Positions 16,376 through 25,990 of a DNA stretch of 64,000 nucleotides are shown here, piece by piece. The notes beneath the pieces are model-generated. The model saw only the letters and a program-made list of their open reading frames with translations, did not search any database and was not told where the DNA came from. Numbering within the stretch: the stretch's first letter is position 1; every line of letters starts with the position of its first letter. This DNA is from Pseudomonas gessardii (GTDB taxonomy: Bacteria; Pseudomonadota; Gammaproteobacteria; Pseudomonadales; Pseudomonadaceae). The DNA is taken from positions 248,001 through 312,000 of the forward strand of contig NZ_MNPU01000001.1 in NCBI RefSeq assembly GCF_001983165.1. The letters are read 5' to 3'. The translations under genes were made by a program, and so were the position numbers.

Positions 16376-18016
16376 ATGACTCTCAGTCCTTTTGCGGGCA
16401 AACCGGCGCCAGCTCAATTGCTGGTGGACATCCCGCGACTGGTAACGGCCTATTACACCGGCCAGCCCGATGCAGCAATCTCCACGCAACGTGTCGCTTT
16501 TGGTACCTCCGGGCACCGTGGCAGCTCTTTTGACTTGAGTTTCAATGAATGGCACGTACTGGCCATCAGCCAGGCCATTTGCCTGTACCGCGAGGCGCAA
16601 GGCATTGATGGCCCACTGTTTGTCGGCCTCGACACCCACGCGCTGTCCACGCCGGCCGGCGCCAGTGCCCTGGAAGTGCTGGCGGCCAATGGCGTGCAGG
16701 TGATGCTCGCCGAAGGCGATGAATACACGCCGACCCCGGCGATTTCCCACGCCATCATCTGCTACAACCGTGGCCGCACCCGTGGGCTGGCGGATGGCAT
16801 TGTCATCACCCCGTCCCATAACCCGCCCCAGAGCGGCGGGTATAAATACAACCCGCCCAACGGCGGCCCGGCCGATACCCATGTCACCAAATGGATCGAA
16901 GCCAAGGCCAACGAACTGCTGGCCGCCAAGCTGGCCGGGGTCAAACGCATCTCCCATGCCCAGGCCTTGAAAGCCGACACCACCCATCGCCATGACTACC
17001 TCAACACCTACGTGGCCGACCTGATCAATGTGATCGACATGGACGCCATCCGCAGCGCTGATCTGCGCCTGGGCGTGGACCCGCTGGGGGGCGCCGGGGT
17101 GCGCTACTGGTCGGCCATTGCCGAACATTACCGCTTGAACCTGGAGGTGGTGAATACCGAGGTCGACCCGACCTTCCGCTTTATGAGTGTGGATTGGGAC
17201 GGGCAGATTCGCATGGACCCATCCTCCAGCTATGCGATGCAAGGCCTGATCGGCCTCAAGGAACGCTTTGACGTGGCATTTGCCTGCGACCCCGACCACG
17301 ACCGGCACGGCATCGTCACCCCGTCTGGCGGGTTGTTGGCGCCGAACAACTACCTGGCGGTGTCCATCGACTACCTGTTCCAGAACCGTCCCCAGTGGCG
17401 TGCGGATGCTGGGGTGGGTAAAACCGTGGTCAGCAGTGGCTTGATCGACCGCGTCGCCGCACGCATCGGCCGACGCCTGTACGAAGTGCCGGTGGGCTTC
17501 AAGTGGTTTGCCGACGGCCTGTTCGAGGGTTCCCTGGGCTTTGGCGGTGAAGAAAGCGCAGGCGCGTCCTTCCTGCGCAAGGATGGCCGCGTGTGGAGCA
17601 CAGACAAGGACGGCCTGATCCCGGCCTTGCTGGCCGCCGAAATGACCTCGCGCAAAGGCCAGGACCCAAGCCAGATCTACCGCGGCCTGACCGACGCCCT
17701 GGGTGAGCCGTTCGCCATCCGTGTGGATGCCAAGGCCACGCCGGCACAGAAGGCGCTGCTGGGCAAGCTGGCGCCGCAGCAGGTCACCTCCACGCAATTG
17801 GCCGGGGAAAGCATCCAGCAAATCCTCAGCCATGCACCGGGGAACGACCAGCCGATTGGCGGGCTGAAAGTCATGACCGAAAACGGCTGGTTTGCCGCAC
17901 GACCGTCAGGCACCGAGGATATCTACAAGATCTATGCCGAGAGCTTTATTGGCGAAGATCACCTCAAGCGCCTGGTGGAAGAGGCGCAGGTGTTGGTGGA
18001 TGGCGCCATTTCCTAA
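16376..18016 (+). CDS. pgm: Phosphoglucomutase (alpha-D-glucose specific)
   Basis: This 546-residue enzyme interconverts glucose 1-phosphate and glucose 6-phosphate, feeding glycogen, trehalose and envelope sugar synthesis. It has all four domains of the family: [10 protein letters not shown] near the N-terminus, the phosphoserine loop [12 protein letters not shown] with Ser147, the metal-binding DPDHDRHG loop, the sugar-binding [16 protein letters not shown], and the phosphate-binding [15 protein letters not shown] near the C-terminus. The length matches E. coli Pgm. It is preceded by TTTTCAGAGGTTTTTGC and appears to be a single-gene unit. A REP pair follows the stop. Confidence 0.95.
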   Translation: MTLSPFAGKPAPAQLLVDIPRLVTAYYTGQPDAAISTQRVAFGTSGHRGSSFDLSFNEWHVLAISQAICLYREAQGIDGPLFVGLDTHALSTPAGASALEVLAANGVQVMLAEGDEYTPTPAISHAIICYNRGRTRGLADGIVITPSHNPPQSGGYKYNPPNGGPADTHVTKWIEAKANELLAAKLAGVKRISHAQALKADTTHRHDYLNTYVADLINVIDMDAIRSADLRLGVDPLGGAGVRYWSAIAEHYRLNLEVVNTEVDPTFRFMSVDWDGQIRMDPSSSYAMQGLIGLKERFDVAFACDPDHDRHGIVTPSGGLLAPNNYLAVSIDYLFQNRPQWRADAGVGKTVVSSGLIDRVAARIGRRLYEVPVGFKWFADGLFEGSLGFGGEESAGASFLRKDGRVWSTDKDGLIPALLAAEMTSRKGQDPSQIYRGLTDALGEPFAIRVDAKATPAQKALLGKLAPQQVTSTQLAGESIQQILSHAPGNDQPIGGLKVMTENGWFAARPSGTEDIYKIYAESFIGEDHLKRLVEEAQVLVDGAIS

Positions 18017-18021
18017 CGTGT

Positions 18022-18142
18022 GGGGGCTGGCTTGTGTGGCTGGCTTGCCTGCGATCGCATCGCCTCGGTCTAACTGATACACCGAGGTGTCTGCATCGCA
18101 GGCAAGCCAGCTCCCACACAAGCCAGCTCCTACACAAACCCG
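18022..18142. repeat. REP pair (BIME-type) between pgm and the pirin gene
   Basis: CTGGCTTGCCTGCGAT (18040-18055) and its exact complement at 18095-18110 flank a smaller hairpin (CCTCGGT 18063-18069 with ACCGAGG 18081-18087). Flanking GTGTGGGGGCTGG and CTCCCACACAAGCCAGCTCC motifs are the REP signature common in fluorescent pseudomonads. Lying between convergent genes, it could also terminate both. Confidence 0.75.
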
Positions 18143-18174
18143 CTGCCACAGTTGGTTTGGTGCCAGGCTTGAGA

Positions 18175-18870
18175 TCAGGCCAGGTCTACCAGCACCACTT
18201 CGCTGTCTTCGACTGCCGTCACCCGTAACACCCGCTCATCTTGCACCGCAACGCCATCCCGCGCCTGCGCTCGCAGGCCATTGACTTCGATCACCCCGGT
18301 CGCCGGCACCAGATACGCCCGGCGCCCTGCATCCAGGTGGTACTCGGTACTTTCCCCGGCCTTCAGGTTGGCCGCTACCAAGCGTGCATCGGCACGAATA
18401 CGCAGGCTTTCATGGTCGCCGTGTTTGCCGCTGGCCAGGGTCACGAAGCCTTCGCGCTCGCCCTTGGGAAAGGGCTTGGCGCCCCAGGAAGGGGGCAGGC
18501 CCGCTTCATTGGGAATGATCCAGATCTGGAAAATCTTGGTCGCCGTGGCTTCCAGGTTGTATTCGCTGTGGGCAATCCCGGTGCCCGCGCTCATCACCTG
18601 CACGTCGCCGGCCTCGGTGCGGCCCTTGTTGCCCAGGTTGTCGGCATGGCTGATGGCGCCTTCGCGCACATAGGTGATGATTTCCATGTCGCGGTGCGGG
18701 TGCTGTGGGAAGCCGGTGCCCGGCGCGATGATATCGTCGTTCCACACCCGCAGGTTGCCCCAGTGCATACGCTTAGGGTCATGGTACTCGGCAAACGAGA
18801 AGTGGTGATGGGCATCCAGCCAACCGTGATTGGCACCGCCCAGGGAAGTGAAAGGTCGAAGTTCAAGCAT
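18175..18870 (-). CDS. Pirin family protein (YhhW-like, bicupin)
   Basis: This 231-residue bicupin has the pirin signature. The N-terminal cupin carries HHHFSFAEY, and GFPQHPHRDMEIITYV provides metal-binding histidines. GTGIAHSEYN and a short C-terminal cupin follow. YhhW-type pirins have quercetin dioxygenase activity in vitro; the physiological role is not settled. The protein is cytoplasmic and single-domain in length. The start ATG follows CAGGAGACGATC, a good ribosome binding site. It is convergent with pgm and separated from it by REP repeats. Confidence 0.92.
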   Translation of the reverse strand: MLELRPFTSLGGANHGWLDAHHHFSFAEYHDPKRMHWGNLRVWNDDIIAPGTGFPQHPHRDMEIITYVREGAISHADNLGNKGRTEAGDVQVMSAGTGIAHSEYNLEATATKIFQIWIIPNEAGLPPSWGAKPFPKGEREGFVTLASGKHGDHESLRIRADARLVAANLKAGESTEYHLDAGRRAYLVPATGVIEVNGLRAQARDGVAVQDERVLRVTAVEDSEVVLVDLA

Positions 18871-19097
18871 GATCGTCTCCTGTTGATGGGCCTATCATCC
18901 AGCAGCACATAATCGATAAAAAGCGTAAAAAATGCCTGATTCCCATCAGGTAATTCGATTGCTTCCTGTGTTCCACAACTAGACCCCAGCTTCAGTTCAT
19001 CGCCTAACTGCATGAAGCCAAAGCAATTGGCTGGAACTGTCAGGGGATTCCGGCGACCATAGGGCTTCTGTTCGCCCAAGCCCCCGCAGGAGTCCGC

Positions 19098-21563
19098 GTG
19101 CTGCAACACACCCCTGATCTGCCCCCCGAACTGCGTCCCCTGGCGCAAATGCCGCTGTTCAAGCGCCTGGCTGCCCGGCTGTTTGGCCACGGTTTGACAC
19201 GTCTGCGGGCCCAGCATCGTTTTTCGTGGCTGCATGGCCAGGCCGATGGCTTTCGCAGCGGGCATGAGGCGGGGGTGGAGTATGGCTACCGCGAAGGCAA
19301 GCGCGATGGTATCGAGGAGGGCCGTCAGGTCCTGTTGATTCGCGACTTGCGTAGTGATGAGCACCGTGCCCCGGGGGTGGACGACCGCCTGTTCGACGAT
19401 TGGCGCCTGCCACTGACACCCGACCTGAAAAAACGCATCAAGGCCGATGTGGCACGCCTGCTACCGGCCCATGCGCAGCCCAGCGCGGCGCAGTGGAAGA
19501 TGATCTTCAGCGACACCCCGTCGACCTCGGTGGTTGCCGGGGCCGGGGCTGGCAAATCCACGTCGCTGGTCCTGCGCATCCTGCTGTTGAGCCATTACCT
19601 GGGCTTCGAGCTGAGCTCCATGACCGTGGTGACCTTCACCCGCGAGTCGCGCAAGGACTTTATCAGCAAGCTCATGGAGATCCTCAGCCTGTGGGGCCAA
19701 CCCCTTGGTTTGAAAGAGGCCCAGGCCGTGGTGCGCACCTTCCACTCACGCATCTTGCCCATGGTCCGCAGCCTGCCGGGTTTCGAGCGGTTGCAGGCCT
19801 TCGAGAACCTGCACCACGGCACCTATGATGACGAGGCCGATAGCAACCCGTTTGACCTGCGCATCAACGAGGCCCAACGCCAGCAGCTCAATGCCTGTTA
19901 TCACGGGCTCTATGGCCGGCATGCGTGTTTTCGCGAACTGATCGCGCCGATGGCACGCCACGCCCTGCAGCTCAAGGAGTTGGAGCGCGACCACCCGGAT
20001 GTGCAAAAACGCGTGGCGGTCACCGAGTTGGCGGCCAAGCGTGATGAAGAGCTGTGCGATGTGATCGAGGACCTGTGGTTGCGCGCCGGCGCGTGGCCGA
20101 TCAAGGGGATCGAGCCCAGCCGCCAGCGCGTTGAAATCAATGGCGCGTCGTTCCACTGCCATGGCTATAGCGCCGAACTGGAGGCCTGGGTGGTGCTGGG
20201 CTTCGACGCCCGGGAAAGCCCACAGCTCGCCCGGCCCGGGGCCAAGCTGTCGGTGCGGGCCGAATGGGCGGTCAAACGCACACTGTTTCAAGCTTTCTGT
20301 CACAAGCCATTGATATGGCTGGATAACTACGAGTCATCCAAGCGTCTGTTGAGCAGCCTGGCGGGCGAGACCACCTCCGGTCCGGGGTTTGATTACAAGG
20401 TCAAGGGTGAGCTGGCTTCGGCACCGCTGCTCGACTGCTTTGTCACCGCGGCCGGGTTTATCGAGAACCTTGGCCTGGATGTGCCCACGGCGGTAGGCCA
20501 GATGAGCTTTGCCAAGGATGACCCGGACCGTGGTTTCTTCGAGGCCCTGAGTCTTTTCTGGAAAGCCCTGGAAGATCACCTGCTCGACCAGTCGCCGCCG
20601 ATCATGACCTACAACCGCATGTTCTCGCTGTTTGGCGAGAACACCCCGGAAAACCTCAAGTTGCTCAGCGATGGGCTGTTGCGCCCGTTGTCGCACTTGA
20701 TGATCGATGAGTTCCAGGATGTCTCGCCACAGATCGTGGCGTGGATCCGCGCCAGCCTGCACGAGATCCGCCGACGCGGGCCGGCCATGCACGTGGGGCG
20801 CGGGGCCCAGCATTCCTCGCTGTTATGTGTCGGGGATGACTGGCAGTCGATCTATGGCTGGCGCGGCAGTTCGCCCAAGTACTTTATGGAGTTCAACAAG
20901 GAGTTCCCGTCCCCCAGCACCACCCGGGTGATGCTGGGGGAGAACTTTCGTAGCCACCAGCACATCATCGATGCGGCCGAACATATCGTTAAGGCCTCCC
21001 CCGCGATCAGCGGCAAAAAGGCCAAGGCCAGCGGTACGGCCAAGGCACTGGTGCCGGTACAGGTGCTGGATCGGGACGAGGCGGCCCTGGCGCAGCAATT
21101 GCTGGCGCACTATCAGCGCGGCGAATCGGTGTTAATGTTGTATCGAAAAAGTAGCGATAAGTTATTGATTCAGGAGCATATTCAATCTTTAGTTAATCTT
21201 GATTCCAGCTTGCCGCCGGCCATGCGCCGCCTCAAGCAACTGACCTACCACAGCGCCAAGGGGCTGCAGGCCGATGCGGTGTTTTTGCTCGGCGATTGCC
21301 AGCACCTGACCCGCTCGCCCTACAAGAACCAGGTGTACCGCATGGCCGGGCTGGGCAAGGACGGGGATGCCGAGCCCTACGACAATGCGCAAAGAGACGA
21401 GGTGCTGCGCCTGGCCTATGTCGGGATTACCCGGGCGGTCAGCCATTGCTATTGGTATGTCGAAGGGCAGGAAGGCCAGGGGGCGAATGCACCCAGGGCG
21501 TCGGATCGGGTGGCGGGGGGCAAATCGTTCTTTGATGATCGCCGTGCTACCAAGGCGCGATAG
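19098..21563 (+). CDS. UvrD/Rep superfamily I DNA helicase (helicase IV-like)
   Basis: This 821-residue superfamily 1A helicase starts at GTG, nine bases after CAGGAG. Motif I is GAGAGKST (Lys about 153) and motif Ia is TFTRESRKDFISKL. Motif II is IDEFQDVSP near residue 537, motif III is VGDDWQSIYGWRGS, motif IV is GENFRSHQHI, motif V is TYHSAKGLQADAVFLLG, and motif VI is RLAYVGITRAVSHCYW. The N-terminal 110 residues before motif I, with the GHEAGVEYGYREGKRDGIEEG segment, are unlike UvrD and may be a partner-binding extension. The large insert between motifs Ia and II resembles HelD (helicase IV). The likely job is repair or clearing of proteins from DNA; the exact ortholog is uncertain. Confidence 0.88.
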   Translation: MLQHTPDLPPELRPLAQMPLFKRLAARLFGHGLTRLRAQHRFSWLHGQADGFRSGHEAGVEYGYREGKRDGIEEGRQVLLIRDLRSDEHRAPGVDDRLFDDWRLPLTPDLKKRIKADVARLLPAHAQPSAAQWKMIFSDTPSTSVVAGAGAGKSTSLVLRILLLSHYLGFELSSMTVVTFTRESRKDFISKLMEILSLWGQPLGLKEAQAVVRTFHSRILPMVRSLPGFERLQAFENLHHGTYDDEADSNPFDLRINEAQRQQLNACYHGLYGRHACFRELIAPMARHALQLKELERDHPDVQKRVAVTELAAKRDEELCDVIEDLWLRAGAWPIKGIEPSRQRVEINGASFHCHGYSAELEAWVVLGFDARESPQLARPGAKLSVRAEWAVKRTLFQAFCHKPLIWLDNYESSKRLLSSLAGETTSGPGFDYKVKGELASAPLLDCFVTAAGFIENLGLDVPTAVGQMSFAKDDPDRGFFEALSLFWKALEDHLLDQSPPIMTYNRMFSLFGENTPENLKLLSDGLLRPLSHLMIDEFQDVSPQIVAWIRASLHEIRRRGPAMHVGRGAQHSSLLCVGDDWQSIYGWRGSSPKYFMEFNKEFPSPSTTRVMLGENFRSHQHIIDAAEHIVKASPAISGKKAKASGTAKALVPVQVLDRDEAALAQQLLAHYQRGESVLMLYRKSSDKLLIQEHIQSLVNLDSSLPPAMRRLKQLTYHSAKGLQADAVFLLGDCQHLTRSPYKNQVYRMAGLGKDGDAEPYDNAQRDEVLRLAYVGITRAVSHCYWYVEGQEGQGANAPRASDRVAGGKSFFDDRRATKAR

Positions 21564-21570
21564 ATCAAAT

Positions 21571-21605
21571 GTGGGAGCTGCCGCGCGGGGCGAGACCGCT
21601 CCCAC
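21571..21605. repeat. Single REP hairpin / terminator between convergent genes
   Basis: GTGGGAGC (21571-21578) pairs with GCTCCCAC (21598-21605) around a G+C-rich loop. It lies eight bases after the helicase stop and just before the end of the opposing DUF1652 gene. Confidence 0.6.
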
Positions 21606-21608
21606 CCT

Positions 21609-21881
21609 TCAGGCCTGCAGCAACTGCGGTCGCACAAACGATTCCAGCTCAGCCTCAATCGCCTCGATAATCCGCTCCACATCCGTGGCATTCATCACCG
21701 TGGCACAGGGAAGGCCGGCGATGGCAATCAGGGTTTCGCCACTTGCGCGGTCAAACAATCGCGCGATCATGCTGCCAGGCGCGTCCATGCTGCCTTCAAA
21801 GCCCACCGGGTGAAAATGCCAGCGCATCAGTTGGCATGCATTGGGAAATGTCACTTTGTTCATGTGGCCCACCTTGTTCAT
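21609..21881 (-). CDS. DUF1652 family protein
   Basis: This 90-residue protein resembles the DUF1652 family, small proteins found mainly in Pseudomonas. It shows FPNACQLMRWHFHPVGFEGS, SMIARLFDRASGETLIAIAG and a C-terminal helix with IIEAIEAELESFV. The role of the family is unknown. The start at 21881 is favoured because AAAGGAAGC precedes it at normal spacing; a second ATG 18 bases later is possible. It is a single gene, convergent with the helicase. Confidence 0.75.
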   Translation of the reverse strand: MNKVGHMNKVTFPNACQLMRWHFHPVGFEGSMDAPGSMIARLFDRASGETLIAIAGLPCATVMNATDVERIIEAIEAELESFVRPQLLQA

Positions 21882-22138
21882 TGAGCGCTTCCTTTAGCTC
21901 GCGGCAAGGGCGCCAGGCCCATCAATGGTCCTGACCGTGAAGCTTAAAAAATAGCACTCACTCGCCATGGGCACCGGGGTTTTTTCTGTCCGTTCGGCAG
22001 TTGCTTGCAAGAAGTATGACGTGGGTCATGTCTTACAAATGCTTAGGCAAAAGGCCATTATCGAAAACCCTCACTTGGCCATTGAAGCGCTCGGTAAAGT
22101 TGTGCAAGCTCCGCGCTTTAGCCGTTTTCGAGTGTTGT

Positions 22139-22963
22139 ATGCCACAGACCGTCCCGGCCGACAGCCCGCAACAGACGCCAGCGACTGCCGAGGTGGTATT
22201 GCGCCATCACCTGTGCTGGAAACTCCGCGACCTGGACGGGGTGATGGCGCACTACCACCCGGATATCCAGTACCACGACTTCTTCCAGAACCGCGTGGTG
22301 TGCTTTGACCAGTTGCGCGAGTACCTGCAAGCCAGCATGCCCCGGGACCCCGACGAGGCCATTGAACACACCGATCGCATCCGCACCGACGGCGATACCG
22401 CCTTTATCCAGTACCGCGTGACGTTGCGCGGTGGCCAGGGCCTGGTGTCGTTTCGCACCAGCGAGGCGATCACCGTGCGTGACGGGCTGATCTGGCGCGT
22501 CAACGAGTACGCGTCCCTGGTGCACGAGCCCGCCACCAGCCGCTTGCAGTCCCTGGCCACGCGCCCGACCGTCAGCCGCCTGGGCTTGTCGCCACAGCAA
22601 CTGAGCTACCTGGCCAACGATTTGCAGCAGTACTTCCAGCGTCAGCAACCCTATCTCGACCCGGAATTGGACCTGCAACAGGTGGCCAAGGCGTGTGGCT
22701 ACAGCCGCAACCAGATTTCCTACCTGCTCAACCAGGTGCTGGGGCAGAGTTTCTATCGCTACGTCAACCAGGCCCGCCTGCAGCATTTGCTGGCGGCACT
22801 GGAGGGCGCCACGCCGCCGATCCGTATCGATGAACGGGCGTTTGCCGCCGGTTTCAATTCGTTGTCGGCGTTCTACAGCTGTTTCCGCCAGCATACCGGC
22901 CTGTCGCCCAAGGCCTACGTCAAACAAATTTCCCTGCGTGCACGCGCGCAAGACGACGACTGA
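22139..22963 (+). CDS. AraC-family regulator with N-terminal SnoaL/NTF2-like domain
   Basis: This 274-residue protein is a fusion. Residues 15-125 form an NTF2/SnoaL-like domain (VVLRHHLCWKLRDLDGVMAHY, HPDIQYHDFF, DGLIWRVNEYASL). Residues 175-265 form an AraC/XylS DNA-binding domain (DLQQVAKACGYSRNQISYLL, GQSFYRYVNQARLQHLL, AFAAGFNSLSAFYSCFRQHT, GLSPKAYVKQ). NTF2-like folds bind small hydrophobic ligands or act as hydratases, so here it probably senses an effector, which is an inference. It lies just upstream of the amine oxidase gene on the same strand and is the likely local regulator of that cluster. The ATG at 22139 starts MPQTVPADSP; earlier in-frame codons give sequence unlike any family. 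Confidence 0.85.
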   Translation: MPQTVPADSPQQTPATAEVVLRHHLCWKLRDLDGVMAHYHPDIQYHDFFQNRVVCFDQLREYLQASMPRDPDEAIEHTDRIRTDGDTAFIQYRVTLRGGQGLVSFRTSEAITVRDGLIWRVNEYASLVHEPATSRLQSLATRPTVSRLGLSPQQLSYLANDLQQYFQRQQPYLDPELDLQQVAKACGYSRNQISYLLNQVLGQSFYRYVNQARLQHLLAALEGATPPIRIDERAFAAGFNSLSAFYSCFRQHTGLSPKAYVKQISLRARAQDDD

Positions 22964-23012
22964 AGCCAGGCACTAGGATCACGCCATCGACGTTGGGTGG
23001 TGGAGTTCTGGT

Positions 23013-24419
23013 ATGCCGGCATGGCGCAAGATCAGTTTATGGATGGATCAGTTGCAAGAGCCGCTCAAGGCGCGTGCGGCCCTGGGGCACGACCTGGATG
23101 TCGACGTGGCCATTATTGGCGCCGGCTACACCGGGTTGTGGACCGCCTATTACCTCAAGCGCCACGCGCCGCAGCTCAAGGTGGTGATCATCGAGGCGCA
23201 GACCGCCGGCTTTGGCGCTTCCGGGCGCAACGGCGGCTGGTTGATGGGCAATCTGCTGGGCGAAGATCGTTTGCTTGCCGGGCTGCCCGCCGAGCAGCGC
23301 CGGGCCTCGTTTGACCTGCTGCACGGCATCCCCGATGAAGTCGGGCAGGTCCTGCAGCGCGAAGGTATCGATTGTGACTACCGCAAGGGCGGGGCGCTGC
23401 ACTGCGCCGCCCGTTACCCCGAGCAGGAAGCCAGCCTGCGCGCATACCTGGCCAAGCTCCACGGCCAGGGCCTGACCGACGATGACTACCGCTGGCTCAG
23501 CCCCGAGCAACTGGCCGGGCAGGTCCGCATCGCCTCGGCCTATGGCGCGGTCTACACCCCGCATGTGGCGACGATCCACCCGGCCAAGCTGGTGCGCGGG
23601 TTGGCGCGGGTGGTCGAAGCCATGGGTGTGGCGATCTACGAAAACAGCCCGGTCACCCACTGGCAATCCGGCAGCCTGCGCACCGACCAGGCCCAGGTCC
23701 GCGCCTCATGGGTGGTGCCGGCGGTAGAGGGCTATGCGCCGACGCTCAAGCCCCTGGGCCGCTATCAACTGCCGGTGCAGAGCCTGATCGTCGCCACCGA
23801 ACCGCTGCCGGCCAGTACCTGGGAAGAAATCGGCCTGAACCAGGGCCAAGCCTTCGGGGAAAGCAGCCGCCAGGTCACCTACGGCCAGCGTACTGCCGAC
23901 AATCGCCTGGTATTTGGCGCCCGTGGCGGCTATCAGTTTGCCGGCAAGCTGCGCCACAACTTCGACCTCACCGACAGCGAAGTGCAATTGCGCCGCTACC
24001 TGTTCTGCGAGCTGTTTCCGCAACTCAAGCAGGTGCGCGTGACTCACTCCTGGGGCGGCAACCTCGGTATGTCGCGGCGCTTTCGGCCGCACATGCTGTG
24101 CGACCAACAGAGCGGCATCGCCTTGTCCGGCGGGTATGGCGGGGAGGGCGTGGGCGCCAGCAACCTGGGTGGCCGGACCCTGGCCGACCTGATCCTGGGG
24201 CGTGACACGCCGCTGGTCCAGCAACCGTGGGTCCTGCGTGATGGCGGCCTGAATGCCCTCCGGGGCTGGGAGCCGGAGCCGTGCCGCTGGCTGGGCTACA
24301 ACGCGATCATCCGCAGTTTCGTCCACGAGGACCAGACCCTGGCCGACCCGAACACCGCGCCCTGGCGGCGCAAGCTGGCCAGCGGGATGGCCGGCTTCAT
24401 GGAAGGGTTCATGCACTAA
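23013..24419 (+). CDS. FAD-dependent amine oxidoreductase (DAO family, PuuB/OrdL-like)
   Basis: This 468-residue flavoprotein has an N-terminal Rossmann dinucleotide-binding motif (VAIIGAGYTGLWTAYYL, residues 32-48), the DAO-family SGRNGGW segment, and a C-terminal flavin-contact region HSWGGNLGMSRRFRPHM followed by GYGGEGVGASNLGGR. This layout is that of gamma-glutamylputrescine oxidase and related OrdL amine oxidases, which oxidise an amine to an aldehyde plus ammonia and peroxide. The substrate is not fixed by sequence. The next genes encode a cupin and a polyamine-type binding protein in tight order, suggesting a polyamine or other amine. The ATG follows TGGAGTTCTGGT. Confidence 0.88.
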   Translation: MPAWRKISLWMDQLQEPLKARAALGHDLDVDVAIIGAGYTGLWTAYYLKRHAPQLKVVIIEAQTAGFGASGRNGGWLMGNLLGEDRLLAGLPAEQRRASFDLLHGIPDEVGQVLQREGIDCDYRKGGALHCAARYPEQEASLRAYLAKLHGQGLTDDDYRWLSPEQLAGQVRIASAYGAVYTPHVATIHPAKLVRGLARVVEAMGVAIYENSPVTHWQSGSLRTDQAQVRASWVVPAVEGYAPTLKPLGRYQLPVQSLIVATEPLPASTWEEIGLNQGQAFGESSRQVTYGQRTADNRLVFGARGGYQFAGKLRHNFDLTDSEVQLRRYLFCELFPQLKQVRVTHSWGGNLGMSRRFRPHMLCDQQSGIALSGGYGGEGVGASNLGGRTLADLILGRDTPLVQQPWVLRDGGLNALRGWEPEPCRWLGYNAIIRSFVHEDQTLADPNTAPWRRKLASGMAGFMEGFMH

Positions 24420-24446
24420 GTCGTTTCAATCACCACAGGTATGACC

Positions 24447-24788
24447 ATGAGTATTACCCAGTTCAAAGACACCCTTGACTGCCACTTGCCAGACTCAAGC
24501 CCGGTTGCCGTGCCCCTGGGCACTCCGGTCGCGGTGGCGTCCACCCTCAGTGTGGTGCGCAACGATGGCGTCGAAACCGGCATCTGGGCATGCACCCCGG
24601 GCCGCTGGCGGCGCCAGATCGTGGCGCAGGAGTTCTGCCACTTTATCCAGGGCCGCTGCACCTTCACCCCCGATAACGGCCAAACCCTGCATATCGAAGC
24701 CGGCGATGCACTGATGTTGCCGGCCAATAGCACGGGTATCTGGGATATCCAGGAGACCGTGCGCAAGACCTATGTGTTGATCCTCTAA
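24447..24788 (+). CDS. Small cupin-domain protein (DUF861/EutQ-like)
   Basis: This 113-residue single cupin has EFCHFIQGRCTFTPDNGQTL, then HIEAGDALMLPANSTGIWDI, the beta-barrel pattern of the DUF861 (EutQ/ureidoglycine-like) group. Such proteins often sit beside amine oxidases and may handle the unstable product or act as a sensor; no reaction can be assigned. The ATG at 24447 is favoured over 24441 because the AGG ribosome binding site lies eight bases before it. It begins 27 bases after the oxidase gene, in an operon with it. Confidence 0.82.
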   Translation: MSITQFKDTLDCHLPDSSPVAVPLGTPVAVASTLSVVRNDGVETGIWACTPGRWRRQIVAQEFCHFIQGRCTFTPDNGQTLHIEAGDALMLPANSTGIWDIQETVRKTYVLIL

Positions 24789-24848
24789 TCTTTTGATCCT
24801 TGATCGCCTGCCATAAAAACAGCCCTATAACCGCCAGGAAATCGAACC

Positions 24849-25928
24849 ATGAGACCCATTGCCCTGTTGCCCTTGATGTTGGTGGCGTCCCTGACCCAGG
24901 CCGCCGAAACGGTGAAAATCTACAACTGGTCGAGCTACATCGCGCCGGACACCACCAAGAACTTCCAGAAGGAAACCGGGATCGGTTTCAGCTATGACGT
25001 ATACGACAGCAACGAGACCCTGGACGGCAAGTTGATGACCGGTAACTCGGGCTATGATGTGGTCTTTCCGTCCAACCACTTCATGGCCCGGCAGATCCAG
25101 GGCGGGGCCCTGAAAAAGCTCGACAAGCGCCAGTTGCCGAACTGGAAAAACCTCAACCCGGTGCTGCTCAAGGCCCTGCAAACCAACGATCCGGGGAATG
25201 AGCACGGCTTCCCGTACCTGTGGGGCAGTACCGGTATCGGCTACAACATCGACAAGGTCAAGGCAGTGTTGGGCGAGGATGCGCCGGTCGATTCCTGGGA
25301 CTTGATCTTCAAGCCCGAGTACATGGAAAAACTCAGCAAATGCGGGGTGGCGATCCTCGACAACGGCCCGGAACTGCTGCCCATTGCCCTGAATTACCTG
25401 GGCTTGCCGCACCACAGCAAGAACCCCGAGGACTATAAAAAGGCCGAGGCGCTGCTGATCAAGGTGCGGCCGTATATCGCCTACTTCCACTCCTCGAAAT
25501 ACACCGGCGACCTGGCCAACGGCGATATCTGCGTGGCAGTGGGCTTCTCCGGTGACGTGCTACAGGCCGAAAGCCGCGCCAAGGAAGCCAAGAATGGCGT
25601 GAAGATCGGCTACAACATCCCCAAGGAAGGCGCTGCGATCTGGTTCGACATGGTCGCCATGCCCGCCGACGCCCCGGATGAGAAGGCCGGCTATGCCTTT
25701 ATGAATTACCTGCTGCGCCCGGACGTGATGGCCGGCATCACCAACTTCGTGCACTACGCCAACGGCAACAGCGCCGCCGACAGCCTGGTGGACCCGCAGA
25801 TCAAGGGTGACACCAAGGTGTACCCGAGCGAGGAAATGATGGGCAAGCTGTTCGCCCTCGAAGCCATGCCGATGAAGATCGACCGCATTCGCACGCGGAC
25901 CTGGAACACCATCCGTACCGGGCGTTAG
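24849..25928 (+). CDS. Periplasmic polyamine-binding protein (PotF/SpuD-like)
   Basis: This 359-residue solute-binding protein has a cleavable signal peptide (MRPIALLPLMLVASLTQA, cut before AETVKIYNW). The start of the mature protein, KIYNWSSYIAPDTTKNFQKE, is the signature of PotD/PotF/SpuD polyamine receptors. FPSNHFMARQIQGGALKKLD and YLWGSTGIGYN are also typical. A spermidine, putrescine or aminated substrate is likely. No permease or ATPase genes are nearby, so it must work with a transporter encoded elsewhere or serve as a sensor. It is the third gene in the oxidase-cupin run. Confidence 0.9.
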   Translation: MRPIALLPLMLVASLTQAAETVKIYNWSSYIAPDTTKNFQKETGIGFSYDVYDSNETLDGKLMTGNSGYDVVFPSNHFMARQIQGGALKKLDKRQLPNWKNLNPVLLKALQTNDPGNEHGFPYLWGSTGIGYNIDKVKAVLGEDAPVDSWDLIFKPEYMEKLSKCGVAILDNGPELLPIALNYLGLPHHSKNPEDYKKAEALLIKVRPYIAYFHSSKYTGDLANGDICVAVGFSGDVLQAESRAKEAKNGVKIGYNIPKEGAAIWFDMVAMPADAPDEKAGYAFMNYLLRPDVMAGITNFVHYANGNSAADSLVDPQIKGDTKVYPSEEMMGKLFALEAMPMKIDRIRTRTWNTIRTGR

Positions 25929-25934
25929 ATACGT

Positions 25935-25979
25935 GTGACTGATCTACCGCCATCGCCGCGATGGCGGCAGGCCAGTCAC
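25935..25979. terminator. Nested hairpin between convergent genes
   Basis: The outer stem GTGACTG (25935-25941) with CAGTCAC (25973-25979) encloses an inner stem CCGCCATC (25947-25954) with GATGGCGG (25960-25967). It lies between the ends of the binding-protein gene (plus) and the LuxR gene (minus), so it is probably a bidirectional terminator, although no clear T-run is present. Confidence 0.5.
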
Positions 25980-25990
25980 CCTCGACCTCC

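Noticed and set aside
15584..17833. A 749-codon minus-strand frame across the MocR gene, the intergenic gap and pgm
   Set aside because: It is antisense to two clear genes, has no domain or membrane pattern, and its composition is that of a mirror frame.
18022..18142. CRISPR-like array suggested by repeated GGCTGGCTTG and CAAGCCAGCT motifs
   Set aside because: The units are inverted, not evenly spaced direct repeats with spacers, and they match REP elements.
21967..22308. A 113-codon frame overlapping the start of the AraC gene
   Set aside because: It runs in another frame through the promoter and first domain of the AraC regulator and resembles no protein.
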